Source: Mansonella perstans
Lineage: Eukaryota; Nematoda; Chromadorea; Rhabditida; Onchocercidae
Reading direction: 5' to 3'
Length of the DNA stretch: 64,000 nucleotides
Assembly (NCBI GenBank): GCA_037074765.1
Contig: JBAMDO010000016.1
Coordinates: 1 to 64,000, forward strand
This document shows positions 48,704 to 63,492 of this stretch, piece after piece. The position numbers and the translations under genes are program-made. Every line of letters starts with the position of its first letter. Position 1 is the first letter of the stretch. Under the pieces are notes generated by a model. That model was not told where the DNA came from and did not search any database. It saw nothing but the letters and a program-made list of their open reading frames with translations.

Positions 48704-48739
48704 ATGATTGAAAAAAGGATGCATCAAGCTGATTTGTAA
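48704..48739 (+). promoter_or_regulatory. Upstream open frame abutting the POLE start codon
   Basis: After a splice acceptor (ttttttag, ending 48688), ATG ATT GAA AAA AGG ATG ... TTG TAA reads 11 codons plus stop. Its TAA is immediately followed by the POLE ATG, in the same frame. Such an arrangement would favour reinitiation or leaky scanning; inference only. Confidence 0.45.
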
Positions 48740-51700
48740 ATGGATCAACAGTCGAGTAACGTTCAGGAAAAGTGAGAACCTTTCAAATTTCATTAATGTT
48801 TAATGAGATTTCAACCACTACGTTTTCCACTTAAGTACTTTAAATAAATATTGACGAAAGCCCAGTATTATGTACCCATCGGCCTTTTTATCTCTTTTAT
48901 AAAAACGAAGAATGCGAACTCTTCATCAAGCAACAAAATGGCTCACTTTGAATCCATATATTTGCTTGAAATTTCTTTGGTTGAAAAAATCGGATTTTGA
49001 ACCTTTTTTATATTGCCCTTATTAATAAGCTGTTATCATTTAGTACTGTTCTTCACTTCAGCTATGGTTCTCGTTTGCAAAAAATTCACTCAGTGGAAAT
49101 TTTGGATCAAAAATTTGGATTTCAACGTTACACTGACATAGAATGGAGGAATGCTTGGTTGTTGAATGTTCAGTCGGTGGGTTCCACTCAAAATACTAAT
49201 TATTGTTGAGCTTAAGCTTTTCTTTGGGAATTGCTTGTAGTTTCTCTTACATCATAAACTTTTGGTGATAAAACTAGAAATTGCGATATTTCAGAAGTTT
49301 TAAATATTTGAGCTAAGAACGTTTATATATATATATATATAATAGCAAATTTTCACATTCTTCACAAACAAGAAAGCCAGTATATATATACGTATATTGG
49401 TCTTGCATTGGGTTTTAAAGATATTTCAAATTTCTTTGCTCGAAAATGTGTCTTTTTTAAAATATCTTTGCATATAATCCCAACGATTAGTATAAAAAAT
49501 TCGTCGGTTAAGAATAATTTTTAACGTTGCAGGCGGAGATGATAGATGAACAAACGAAAAATATCATTGCAGTGTGCGACTTTTATTTCCTCCAAGAAGA
49601 TGGAGAACGTTTTAAGGTTACAGAGCTAATGTACTTTATACTGATGATAGAAATAAAAAAGAAACATTACTTTTCGCTTGGAATTTTTACTGAGGGTAGG
49701 AAAATAGTATCACATCATAAATAACCATCTCAAATTTAGATATCCTATCCATTTCGTCCATATCTCTATATTGCAACACTCCCTTCATTTGAACACCAAG
49801 TCTTGGCATATTTATCGAAAAAATATGCAAGCGTAATTACTATCGATATTGTGGAAAAAGAAGATCTTGATTTAGTGAGTTTTTTTATAAATTGAAGAAG
49901 GCTTCTTTCTGCAATTATTAGAATGGATATATTTTTATTTTTTCTGCAGAAAAATCACCTCTCAGGATTGAAGCGAACATATTTGAAGATTTCATTCCCA
50001 AGTTTAAGCGAACTTTTGAAATTCAAAAAAGATATCACGCCAATATTAAGGAGAAATCAGGAAAGAGAAAAACAAACAACTTCATACACTAATCTTCTTA
50101 CCAGGTTTATATATTCCATATTTTCTTAGCCATAATTGTCTTTTTTCGCAAAAACGATGTGAATTTTTTCTGGAAGTCTTGATATCATTTAAATTTCAGT
50201 AATTTTTAGGCATTTTGGTTCACGGGAAGTGGTGTCCGACGAAGGCGGTGTTTTAGAAAAAATTATTGATCTGAGGTTTTTTTTCTCAATTTATCTCATT
50301 TTTAAAGGTCGAATATCATCTAAGTAATAGGAAGTGTCATTCCTTCTTTGGATCCATTAATCTTTAGTTAACAAGCAATCATTTTTGATATTGTTGCTTA
50401 AGATAAATCTAAATATGCTAAACAATTCAAATATGACACCAGCGTACCTTGGAGAATACCGGAATTTGTAAAAAGAAGGAATGCAAACGGAACTGAATTT
50501 AAGTTTAACATTGTACAGTTTTAAGTGCTTATAAAGGTCCCATGGAACCACTTTTTTACTTTACACCATGAACTTGCAGAATCCGTATTTGCTTACCCAA
50601 CTCATTAATCCATAAAAATAGAATGTTTCAACTTAGTTCAGCTCTTAGCTTTAAGTCTGTATTTATGATTTTTATAATTCAAAGATTCAGAGATTCTGTA
50701 GTTTGTAACACCTATCGCTTCATTTCTGATTATTTGACTTTTACCTACTTCCTACCATAATAAGCTTACAATTACAGAGAACATGATTTGCCTTACCAAA
50801 TGCGAGTGTGCATTGATCTGGAATTATTCGTAGGTCTGTGGTATCGTGTAACAGGAAGGGATATCGATCGGAAACCAAAAATAATTCGTCATCCAACGCT
50901 AATCGATCCACCGGAACCGATTATTTTAGCTTATGATATTGAAGTTACAAAGCTACCTTTGAAATTTCCTGACAGCACTTTCGATGAAATTATGATGATA
51001 TCGTATATGGTCAATGGAAATGGTTTCTTAATTATAAATAGGCAAATTATTTCCAGCGATGTTGATAATTTTGAATATACTCCAAGGGCAGAGTACAAGG
51101 TAATCCTTGTTGGAAATTAATCAGATCTATACTACTGAAATAGGACATGCTTTGTTCATTTTGACGCAGTTATGTTTCTGCATTTTCTTTTCAAAAAGAA
51201 TTTCAAAAAAGTTTTTTTCCATATAAAAGAAAATGTAGATACACTAATTTTTGTTTTTTACTTGAACTTAGTTTAAATACTGTGATAGAAGTCTTTTGAT
51301 GGATATCTTCCGTTTTGACATATCTTAATTTTCGAAAAACTTTAAGGGAATATTTCGAGTTATCAATTTGCCTGACGAAAAAACTGTTATCAAATATTTT
51401 CTTGATCATATAATTCGGCTTCGTCCATCTGTATTTGTCACTTATAACGGCGATTCATTCGATTGGTTAGTTTATTTAATTATTTAACGGTTCTTATTTC
51501 CCATCCGCATTCAACCTAGTAATCAAATTGCAGGCCATTTGTGGAAGCTCGTGCTGCAGTTCATGGTATAAATTTGTTGACGGAAATTGGTGTTTCTAAA
51601 AATTCTTCCGGAGAGTACAGAACAACATATGCAGTTCATCTCGATGCGTACAAGTAAGCATAATCTCGTTGTGGATTTTTGCTTTAGGTGATTTTTCAAA

Positions 51701-54700
51701 TAATTTAGAACAGTAACTCAAGTTTATTTACAGAATGTAGTCCTGGCTTTCTCAAAAATTATCGGTTTTTTGTTCTTGTTTTTTCGCACTGACTTTATTT
51801 TGAGCACAAAAAATAAATTTGAATGAATTAAAATTATATGATATATAAAATTATGTCGATATATTATTTTGGAATGAGACCAAATAGAATTATGTGCAAG
51901 AATTATCAGTTAGATGTGTTAAAATTGAATTGTCGCTTATATTCAGGTGGGTAAAACGTGATAGTTATCTACCAGTGGGAAGTCAGAATCTAAAAGCTTG
52001 TACGAAAGCTAAACTTCGGTATGATCCAATTGAGCTTGATCCTGAACAAATGTGTATAATGGCCAAGGATGAACCTCAAGTTCGGTTTAATTTCACATTT
52101 CACTTCAAGTTTGTTTGCAAAAGAAAATAAAATCAAATCAGATGTACCGAGTTCAGGATCTAATTTTTTTTTTAATTTTTCTCTTTTTTATTCATATTTA
52201 TTAAACTTTTCAAAATTTAAGACCCTGGCAAACTATTCAGTGTCTGATGCGGTTGCAACCTATTATTTGTACATTAAATATGTCCATCCATTCATCTTTG
52301 CACTGTGTACAATTATACCTTTGGGTCCCGATGACGTAAGTCTTTTCTTTTTTGGAATACTGTATTTACTCCAAAATTTATATTTTTGTCTTCAGTTTGA
52401 TTTCGTTTGACTGCTTGAAGTTCAAAGAAAATTATATACTCTTTTATAAAAAATTATAAAAATTATATCTGTCAAAAAATTAAAATTACGTACTAGTTCT
52501 TCGCTTCGAACTTTCCAAAATTTTATTTTAGGTTCTTCGCAAGGGTTCCGGCACACTGTGTGAAGCATTGCTGATGGTTAAAGCATTTTATAACAACATC
52601 ATTTTCCCAAATAAATCCTTGCACCATGGGACAAAATATACCAGTGGTGGACATGTGATTGAAAGCGAAACATATGTTGGCGGCTATGTTGAAGCTTTGG
52701 AATCTGGTGTTTTTCGCGCCGACATTCCAGAAAAGTCCGAGTTATTTCATATTGAAGAAACTTAAGCTTCTTAAATGTTGAAATATACGTTTTACAGATT
52801 TCGAATCGTTCCGGCTACTATCTTAGATTTAAAGAGGGACGTCAGGAAAGCACTAAGTAATTCACTAACTCGTGAATTTGGTGTTAACATGGATGAAGTC
52901 GTTGATTTCGATGGTGTTGTAAGTGAGGTATGCTGATTTACTTCAATATGAATTGAACATATTCGAACTACGCTGTTTGCATAATAGCTTTGCTATCGTA
53001 AATTTTATTGGACAATCAAAATTTGACTTTCAATGGTTGCAGTGCCATTTCCACATTGACATAATTGCCTTATTTTAAACTACTTTGTTATGCAAGATTG
53101 TTTTGTATGTTTTTGTTCGAATCGTTCAAATTCGTAGTTATAAATAAATGGTTGTGTTTGGTGTGTTTGGACAGAACAGAAGTTTTATTTAAACCTTATA
53201 CACCCGGTTTCAGGTTGAAACACAGCTTGATGATTTCATTAAAAAGCCTCAGCGCCTTGAAACTCCCAAGATTTACCATCTGGATGTGGGTGCAATGTAT
53301 CCTAATATTATACTTACCAATCGTCTTCAGGTTTGTTTCTCCATGTCGTGGAATTTTTGGCATAAATGGTTTTAGTTTGCATTTTTCTATTTCAATGTCA
53401 GCAAGAAATTGTCACAGCTATCATTGATACCGCATTGGATGCTAAGATTTTTCTGAAGTTATTTGTTGACAACTCTTTTTAAATTTGACTTTTGAAATTT
53501 CAGCATGATATTGATTTTCTTTAATTTCTTTGTCAGTCATCACAGTTCTCAGCAAATTGAAATTTACTGAAATGATTCCAAATTTTCATAATTTTGTAGC
53601 CATCAGCAGTTGTTACAAATGAAGACTGTATTGCCTGTGTGTACAATTCACCAGATGCGAAGTGTCAGAGAACGATGCGGTGGGAATGGCGCGGTGAAAT
53701 CAGTATGTTTGCTAGTTATGAACACCACACACAAACTCTTCCAAAGTTATTCGATTATTTTGTGGAAAATCAGGCATCATAGAAAGTTTGATCAGTTTTT
53801 CAGTGCCTGCCTCAAAAGGTGAATATGAGCGCATCCTACAACAACTGGAAAATGAAACATTCGGTAAACCAGCGGTAGCATTTCATAACTTAGATCATGA
53901 ACAAAGAATTCAAATTGAAGTGAAACGGGTGAAAGGTAGGTTTTAGCTGTTTTGAGTTGGAATATTTTTTGGCAATTTAGAAGTGATAGTCTTTTTGCTT
54001 CTTTTACAGAGGTGTGATTGAGTTTTTTGGTACTAAATAACTATTGGCATGATTAAGGCTTTTTCAACTTATTTCTCGAATTATTAACAATAACACTGTT
54101 ATTAATAGGGCGTGAAACATTTTGCATTTCCAAGTTATATTTTTTTCAAGTTTGTTCAGATTGCCTTATTTAGATTTTTGTAAGCGTGCTTACGGTAAAA
54201 CTCACATTACAAAAAATGAGTATCGATATACGACAATTTGTGAGCGAGAAAATGCATTCTATGTGGATACCGTGAAGGCCTTCCGAGATAGGCGATATGA
54301 ATACAAAACAATGCTTAAAGCAAGTGTAAACTTGGCTCTTGCTCATTTCCTTCGCTTCAAATCTTTAAACTGATTAACTGAACGCATTCAAGATTTTTTA
54401 ATATGATTGTTTTCTCGTTCTCTTATTATTCTGCTATAATTAGGGCCTCTGTTTTTTGTTCTTGTTCAATATCAAGACTGTTATTTCGCACTCTTGAGAA
54501 AAAAAATTGTTTCAGAAAGCTAGAGCTGCTCTAGATGAAGTGCCGGATGATGATGTTCATGCTTTAAAAATAGCCCAGGGACGCGTTGTTCTCTACGAAA
54601 GTTTGCAGCTTGCTCATAAATGCATCTTAAACTCATTTTATGGTTATGTCATGCGGAAAGGTTTCAGTTACAATTATTTGACGAAAATTTTCGTAAAGAA

Positions 54701-57700
54701 CATTCTCCAGCTTCTCAAGAAATCGTAATATGTCATTTATTTTTTCAGGAGCAAGATGGTTTTCAATGGAAATGGCTGGTATAGTTTGTCATACTGGTGC
54801 AAATATTATTACTGAAGCACGGAAGCTTGTGGAATGTATTGGTAAACCTTTAGAACTTGATACGGATGGAATATGGTGCTTGATTCCAGGAACTTTTCCT
54901 GACAGTATTACTTTCACTTTGAACAATTCTGAGCGCAAAACGGTATTGTTACTATATTTAATAGATTTTTTTGAGGTCTACAAAATTTGTACATTTTCAA
55001 ACTTCCTGCTTTTTCTATTTGTTGAAAATATAGAATAATTACAGGTAACTATTTCATATCCAGGTGCAATTCTCAATGCTCTTATTCACGACAAGTTTAC
55101 GAACAACCAGTTTCATCAACTTCAGCCAGATGGAACATATTCGATAACTTCCGAAAATTCCATATTTTTCGAAGTTGATGGACCATACTTAGCGATGATT
55201 CTTCCAGCTTCTAGAGAGGAAGGCAAAAAGTTAAAAAAAAGGTATGCTAAATTTTGAGTTTTTCCTCTCATTTAACGAAATAAAATTGAATATTATCCGC
55301 GTTTCCAGATATGCAGTCTTCAATTTTGATGGTTCACTTGCTGAGCTAAAGGGCTTTGAAGTAAAGCGGCGTGGCGAATTAGCGCTGGTCAAATATTTCC
55401 AGAGTTCAGTTTTTAAAGCGTTTTTAAAAGGCAAAAATCATGCAGAAGCATACGAGCATGCTGCAAAAGAAGCCAACTACTGGCTGAATGTATTGTTCTC
55501 GAAAGTAAGTAGTTTAGTTTTTATTTGACAAAGAAGATTGTCACGAAAATCTACAAATGAATTAATTGAATTGCATGAGTTGATGAGCCAGGTTTGTTTA
55601 ACTATCAGCTTCATGTGGACGATACTTTCTTAATCATTGTAATTTTTCTGTTTGTTCTTTCTGTAGATTGTGTTAATTCATAATATATTTGTCTACTTTT
55701 CAATATAGTATTATCCATAAGGACTGCTACCATAAATTGTAGTATCAATTCTCATGTTCGAGTTTTTTCAAAATTTTCAGGGTGCTAGCTTACCAGATTA
55801 CGAATTGTTTGATTTAATTGCCGAAAATCGAAGCATGTCAAAAAAGCTCGATGATTACGGTGAACAAAAGTCAACATCTATTTCAACTGCGAAACGTCTT
55901 GCAGAAGTAAGCTATCATTTCGCAATTTTCATTGATGTTCACTGTAATTAAGAAGAAAACCAAAACTCTTGTTTTGCTTGCAGTATATCCCATTAAACAA
56001 AATGTTTCCAGTTTCTCGGTGATGATATGGTGAAGGACGTTGGACTTGCTTGCCGTTTTATCATTTCAAAGATGCCACTTGATGCACCTGTCGCACAAAG
56101 GGCTATTCCCTTGGCTATATTCCAAGCAGCCTCCAATGTCTCCGCTCATTATCTTCGAAAATGGACCAAAGATACAACAATTACCAAAGATAATATCAAT
56201 GCCCGAAATGTAGTTGATTTACATTTTAGAGGGGATTTTTTTTTTTGATTAATTATGCTTTTTATGATTCTGGTTCTTAAATTGTAACTTGAAATTATTA
56301 TGAGAAACTTGGAGAATCAATCGTGTTTGACGCACGTTAAAGGTCGAAATTGTTGCTTTTAGGAGTGGTAAGGCGTTTAAAATACTGATAGGGAATCTTA
56401 TAACTAACTTTGTAGATCATCGACTGGGAATATTATATTGAACGATTTGGAGCTACCATCCAGAAAATTATTACAATCCCAGCTGCCCTACAGAATGTAC
56501 CAAATCCGGTTCCGCGCGTTCCGTTCCCGGATTGGTTGGAGAGCAAGCGACAGCAGCGGAAAAATGACCACAAGCAACCGAAAATCAATGAAATTTTCAA
56601 AAAAACCGCTACATCTGATATTGAAAATACCAGCAGTTTAAGGATTTCAAATGTCAACTCACAGAATAATATTACTGTCCTCAGTGACTCTCCAGATTTA
56701 GAAAAGGTGAAGTGGTTTAATCTTCAAATTAAAGGGGATTAATTAGTAATAATATGTTAATTTAATTTAGTTTTAGGGTTCTTCTACAATGGAAGCAACT
56801 ACATGTGATTTTTTGAATGTTACTACAAAGCATTCAACACCAACTCAAATGACTGACCATTGTGTAGCAATACAAAAAAAAACAATTGTCGAACATGGAG
56901 TTGAAGAATGGTTGCGGTACTGGTCTTATTTTTTGTGTATATTGGGTTACAAGCTTCAGTAAAAGTGATAAAAGTTATAACGATTTCTCCAAATTCTGAT
57001 GATAAGTTCGGTAATGGGATTACTGTCATTAAGATTTAGTTGTAATAAGAGAACAGTCGGTGTAGAGAAGAATGACATCAAACCAGCTTCAATATTTCAA
57101 ACAACGGCCTTTAAAGCTTTGCAATTTGTAGATATTTGAAGACGAAATGGCAGAAGGAAAGGAAGGAAAAGAACCGTAAAAGACAAAATGCTTTGTCTAA
57201 AGGAACACCAATTATATCCATGCTTGAACGTGGTGAACAGATGATGCGAGATACAGTGTGGCAAATTGTTAAGGTCAAACGTTACAACTATTTTGCATCG
57301 ACAAGTTCTAGTTGTACGTGAAGAAGTGTAAAATCAAACGGTTTTGATAATTTTAAGGTCTTTATGATTGTGCAAAAACTTACCTTTAATATAAGCGGTA
57401 AAGAGGAAACTTCTTATTTCTTATAAATATATAAATTTTGCAAAAATAAAAAGGATTTTTTTAACAAAGCATTAGTTAATCAAGCTGATAGAATGCTCAA
57501 AGAGAAATTGGCATTGATGCATATATAGTTGCAGATATCAGAAACTCCAAGCAAAGGTATGTTAATACTGTGGTGTATAATTCTTGATAAAATGATGAAA
57601 ATCAATTTACGAATGCCGCGGATCATTTATGTAAATGATCGTGAAGAAAATGGGAGTTGTGGCACGTTAGTGAAACGCATTCTTCCACGCTTGAAGCCAG

Positions 57701-60700
57701 TTTTTCATTTACGACGATATGTTATCGATGAGAGGATATTCGAATCTAGTTTAAAGTAATGTATACTTTTTCACTATAACTTTTCAGAATAATTCATTTA
57801 AATTTAAAAATTCAGCGCCAATTATACTTAAGCATACTGAAATTGAAGGAAAAGAATTAAGTGAAATTGTTTGGGTTTTCATTCCGTTTTTTTCACATGT
57901 CTGAAAATACTGTCAAAGATGTTGAAAACAACAACATTTGCAGTCAGTTGAATAAAGAGCTATGTGCGATGAGGATTGAAGGTGTTTATGAATCACAGAT
58001 ACCACTACTGTTTCGAGCCATACTTACTTTTGGTTGTAGCTGCCGATTAAAACCGAATTTGCAAGCAAATTCGACTATCACATACAATTTCGAAGAGCTT
58101 GAACCGGTTGGTAGCGGTAGTTTAACTTCATTAATTTCCTAAAGCAAAAATTCAATTTGAATTATCAGTTAGCAAGAGCTTTTGCGGAAATGAATTTCTA
58201 CAAAATTTAAATTGCAAAAATTTAGGATTTCTCAGTGCAATATCTTCCGGAAAACAGAATTCGTACCTTGTTCTTTTATGAACATCAACAGGATAGTCGA
58301 TCTGTTATGGCTGTATTCAATACAGCCACGAGCGAAGCGCATATTGTTGTGGTAAATAAAACTGAATTGAACTTGCCAAATTTACCAAAAATGTATGCCA
58401 GTGAAAAAGCGAATTTGTAAGTGTTATGATTAGATGTACATCGATATTTTTTGCTCTAACAACTGGGGGTTATAAATTATTCCACAGTTGATTATAACTG
58501 TTTGACTTGATATAATATTAAAATGCCTATTTAATATTGTATACTTTTAAAGAAAATTGAGAACTTTTGAACCATGACTGAAATGTAGAAATTAGTATTA
58601 GTAATGAAATAAAGGTATTATTTATTTTTTATTTACTATTTATTTATTTCCTGTTATTGAACATTTTACCAGATTGGAATGGCTAGTTTATTTTTCGTAA
58701 AAAGTCTTTCTGAAATGTCACATTTTAGATCTACTGATGTTAGCGTTTCCTTTTTGAGCCGCAAGGCTGATATGAATTTCACTGTAAATCAATGCGTTGC
58801 TGTTGAAAGAGCTGACCGAATAATTCAAAAAGTAAGTTTTGTCTTTACTTATATATACAGCAAAAAATATGTGTAGCCGTGCAAAATAGAATATATATTT
58901 CTAAGGGTGTTAAAGAATTTTGTATGAAGCATTATTTCATATGACATTTTAGCATATGAAACATTTTTGATAGGACTCATAATTAATTACTAGCATTAAT
59001 CGTAATCATGTGTTCTATTAATGCGGTATCTTACTTTTCTCTCAGTGTTAATTAAAGTAAAAATTTGACTATAATAAATTGCTCTATTCTTATAAGAAAA
59101 GCAATCACTCTTTTTAATACTATGCAATCAAAAATAGCACAATTTGGTGAATTTTTCTTGACCGGTTAACTTATGATTTTTTCATGAATAATAATATGTA
59201 ACAGATCAAATGAAGAAGGCGGCGCTGACGTGGTGAAGTGCCAAACTGTGGCTTGTTACATTAAATGAACTTTAAGACAACTCTTTTTTTGTAAGTTATT
59301 GATTGAGATTGTAAAAAATTTTTTAAATGCATTACAGTATATTCGAAGTTTGCACCATGTTGACAGCTACCCGACAATGATTGCTGTGCAGTCGAAGCAA
59401 CGATTGTCTACATTGGTGAAACGAATACCAGCGCTTGATGGCTATCCTATTGTGCGAATTCATGCTTCTGAGCCATCCGGTCTTTTTAATGTTTTGGATT
59501 GGCAACGTATTGTCTTGAGAAGAATCATCAAGCATTATTTCAATATGTTTCTGTATTTACATGTAAGAATCAAATTTAAATTTGGAAAAAATTGTCAATT
59601 TTTTTTCAAGCATTATTCCTGGAACTATTGAATTTGAGTTCATTATACTAGCATTAGCACACCAGTTTTGCAAAAATCGAAACACAAGCTCGTAGTTTTT
59701 TTTTATACCATTAAAATTAGTTTTTTTTCTCGATAGTTATAGATGTTTTCTTGTTATACAACTGAAATATTATAAAGTCTTTAAATTCGGTAGGCATTTA
59801 TTGTTTCAGCAATATGTAGAAGTGAGCCGTTATTTGCATGTTCCAATTGGTAATATACCGGAAGATTTTTCAACATTTGGTCCAGATGTATTATTTGCAC
59901 GAAGTTTGATCAATCAAGGATACGTTCTATGGGCATCACCACTTAGTCGACCGGATCTCGGTGGTAAAGAACTGGATGATTCGCGTTTAAATGCTGTTTG
60001 GTCTTCGCTTTCCATTAATAAGCAATCAGTATGTATAGTCAGCGAATCTAGGTACATAGTTTCTTATCTAAAAGTGAAAATTAAATGTTATTTGGATAAT
60101 GGCAAATAAGTAATTAATCAGTAATGTCAGTGCATGAAGGTAAAAAGTTAGAGGTTCTTGGCTCCCACTTCTGCTATATCAATAATTTTTACTGATACAA
60201 CAATAATTTTTAGTTTCTTTTCACGCTTTATATTTTTTTAAGCTTCGAAACCGATATATGTGTTGAGCTAGAGCTGGGTGCAGTTGATGTTACAGCAATT
60301 GTGCAATCAGCAAATATCGCTGATGCTGAAGGTAGTGCGGATTCGGTTGGATTTTTGACTGGACCTGTTTTGGCCGCAGATGCGCTCCTAGGATATGTTC
60401 GAAGTATTGCTCAATATGATGAAGGAGCAGCTGTTGCAGGTCCATTAAAAGTAGGTTTTTGACATAATATGAATGAACGAAGCAGAAATGATTCTCATCG
60501 TATTTTAAGTATGAGTCTCTCGGTTTACAAGACTGTAATGCAGTAGATTACTCGTTCATCAATTATAATAAATGAGTGGTAAGTAGATTATATTTTGGTT
60601 TTTATCGAAAAGAGGCTGTTTGATTACATTTGATGTGCAGGTGCAATATCTGTAGTTGATAAAATGTATTGAAGGAATAGGTATTTTTGCTTTCTGTAGC

Positions 60701-63492
60701 CTTACTGAATTATTTTTTAGTTCAATAATTTAAATTACATTAGTATTCAGGTCCTTCGACTACTGTTGCATGACTGTATTAAGGATATTCACCTGTATGG
60801 GAGCAAAATTGCGGATCAAATAGTCGTTAGCCTTGATCGGTTGGAAAATTCTTTATTTCTTTTTGACGAAAGAGTCAATTTCCATGGAATCGCCAAATAT
60901 AATAGAAAATAACATGGCATCATCATAATGGTTTCGAAAGTTCTTCCAAGAAACAGATTTTTAGTAGAACTACCTCTATTCTTTACAGCTGGTTACGCAC
61001 GCAGCATGCATTGATGTACGATCCCGCAATTGTTCGCGTAGTTGATATATTAATCACTAAACTAATCCTACTACTGGTTGCTGAAGTAAGTTCAGATGCT
61101 TCTTTGGTTATGAATAAGAGTTATAGAAGTTTTTTGTTCTCAGAGCTATTCACTGAAATGGACTACCGAAATTTTTGAACTGATATCTTCACTTAATGAA
61201 ACGTATTTTTAGAATCAGCCAGGAACTAAACTTGCTAATAGACTGCGCAAAATTTTTTCCTAAATAATTGCATTGCTTCATTAGGACATATCTTATTCTT
61301 GTCTTGCGAAAGTTTATAAATATCGTTATATTAATTGTCAAGCATTTAATGAGATTTCTCTTTGTTTCTGATGAAATTTTATAGCAGAGTTTTTTAAATT
61401 GATTGAAGTTTCAGCATATCTTACTGCTCTTTCTTGTTGTGATTCGCGTAGGGTAATTCGATAGGGTACTTAAGTTGGATTTTCTGGAGCACATTTAACC
61501 TGAATACAGTGTTGTTTACGATAAAGCATTAAAATTTTAAATATAAATTTTAAACATTAAATATTAAAATATTTTAGCTAAATCGCTTGGGCGGACATGT
61601 CATTTACGCATCCAGTTCGCGAGTTGTTATGAGTACACAACGTTCGTCTCTTGAACATGCACAATCGTTTGTAAACAGCTTGCTCGTATCACTTGAAGAG
61701 CACGCAATTTTCGCCTCGCTAAATGTTAAAGCAGTTAAATTTTGGGATGTTCTGCTGTGGGTTGACGCGGTAAATTTCTTCTAATTTTCTGAATTTCACT
61801 TATTTTCAATAAATAAGATTGTATGGTAACTTTTTTTGCGAATGTTTCTGTTTACAATTCGGTTGGCAATTTTGGGCTTGCCGTGCTTCCCATTTTCCAA
61901 TTTTTTCAAAAACAAATGCTCTGTTGCGTCCCGAATGAGGGAATTATTAAAGAGACACAGCATTACATTGCAGAATAAACTAAAGAGATCTTGTTTTTCG
62001 AAAATGTTTTTGAAACGATTTATTCAAATTCTTACTTATTTTAATTCATTCTACTTCCTGTATCTTTTAAACTCCCTGATTTTGATTTTTTTTAGTGAAT
62101 TATTTCTTAATTATCTTTACAGAATGATTATGTTGGAATTCTTTTGGGTGATGAAGAAGAAAGTAACGAAGTTACCGTGAAACTTGGTACATCCAACTTT
62201 ATTAAAGACGAAAATTATCGAAACTTTTTCAAGCAGACATTAATCGGATATCTTGTTTTAGTAGCTCGGAATGTAAAATCAACTGTAAGTTTATAATGGT
62301 TACAGCAAAATAATATTCTTAAAACAATGAGTTTGTTCCGAATATGAAAGTTTGCAATTTCTGCTCAATGGCACGGCGAAAAGCCTCTAGTTTATATTCT
62401 CGATGTTCAGAATTTTCAATTCTTGCTGATTCGGGAATTGATTGTTGCTTTTCAAGTTTTCGTATTCAGAATAGTGTGGAGGAGCAGCAACAGTACCGTT
62501 TAAATCTGATAAGAAGCGAAGTTACAGAGCAAATGTTTGATTTTCTTAATAATTTGTCAACGAATATCCGAGAAAATCCTGATTTGCGAAATTCAATTAT
62601 TTTGATGGTGAAGGGCATATCACATTTCATTGGACTTGACAGTATTGCTTACGAATCAATTGCGAAGGTATTGCTGGATGTATATTTCGTTTTAAGAACG
62701 AGATTGCGGGACTGTTATTCTTTGTCTTTTCCAGCCCACTTTCTGGGATTTATAGGTTTTAGACTTGTTGGATTTCAGTATTTCTAATTCATGGGTGAGC
62801 ATAGTCCATTTGTACACTAAAATCTTTTCACCTCATTTTTCTTAGCTTCACTTACGAATTTGATTGCGGTATCGTTCCACTGCAATTTTTTTTACATCAA
62901 ATTATTGCATTGCATATATGGTATTGCCTGCTTATCCATGTCATTTGTAATAATATATTCAGCTTCGGTATCAACTTCTGCGTATGTTGGATGCAGATGA
63001 CGCATCATATGACAGTACATGGCAATCATTGAACGTTTCCTGCACATTAACTCAATTATTTTGCTCTGTATGCTGCCAGTCAAATGATTTAGATGTATGC
63101 CAATCAGAATGGATTTGTCCAAGCTGTAGAAAACAGTTTCATTCGTCTATCATTGAAGAGCTTTTAATAGAACGAGTGAATCAGCTTCTGGTTGCTTATA
63201 CAATACAAGATTTCAAGTGTACGCGTTGCGAAGCGGTAGGTTTTTGTACATTTTGTTTTATATGTTATTCTAATTTCTACTAAGGAAGAAACGATCCAGC
63301 AAGTTATTCGCATAGCGGAATAATTTTCAGATTCGAAAATATAATCTGTCTCTGTTTTGCGATTGTTGTGGTGTTGAAGAAAATGTTATATCACCCGACG
63401 AACTTCGTTTTAACCTGGAAACGATTGGAAGAACAGCTCATCAACATGGCCTCTCACGTTTAGCTGAATTATGCGAATGGACCCTATTTTGA
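48740..63492 (+). CDS. POLE: DNA polymerase epsilon catalytic subunit A
   Basis: Leading-strand replicative polymerase with 3'-5' proofreading. About 42 exons give about 2160 residues (human 2286): 48740-48771, 49062-49176, 49533-49616, 49740-49874, 49950-50104, 50210-50275, 50778-51099, 51347-51465, 51534-51653, 51947-52079, 52222-52335, 52532-52734, 52798-52918, 53214-53330, 53600-53702, 53804-53939, 54160-54325, 54516-54660, 54749-54942, 55045-55241, 55309-55504, 55781-55906, 56012-56209, 56416-56706, 56777-56916, 57132-57273, 57535-57748, 57816-57860, 57919-58106, 58226-58416, 58673-58696, 58729-58831, 59338-59562, 59810-60051, 60243-60450, 60751-60839, 60989-61085, 61578-61769, 62123-62284, 62470-62667, 62963-63235, 63331-63492. 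Exonuclease: [17 protein letters not shown] (Asp/Glu about 249/251), [24 protein letters not shown]. Polymerase: [20 protein letters not shown] (Asp about 597), [29 protein letters not shown] (about 831-837). C-terminal zinc modules: CSVC...CPSC, then CTRC...CDCC. Boundaries from 57748 to 58831 are least certain. Confidence 0.95.

Noticed and set aside
49325..49400. AT repeats and a tatatacgtata palindrome in a POLE intron
   Set aside because: Ordinary simple-sequence DNA; nothing beyond AT richness supports a function.
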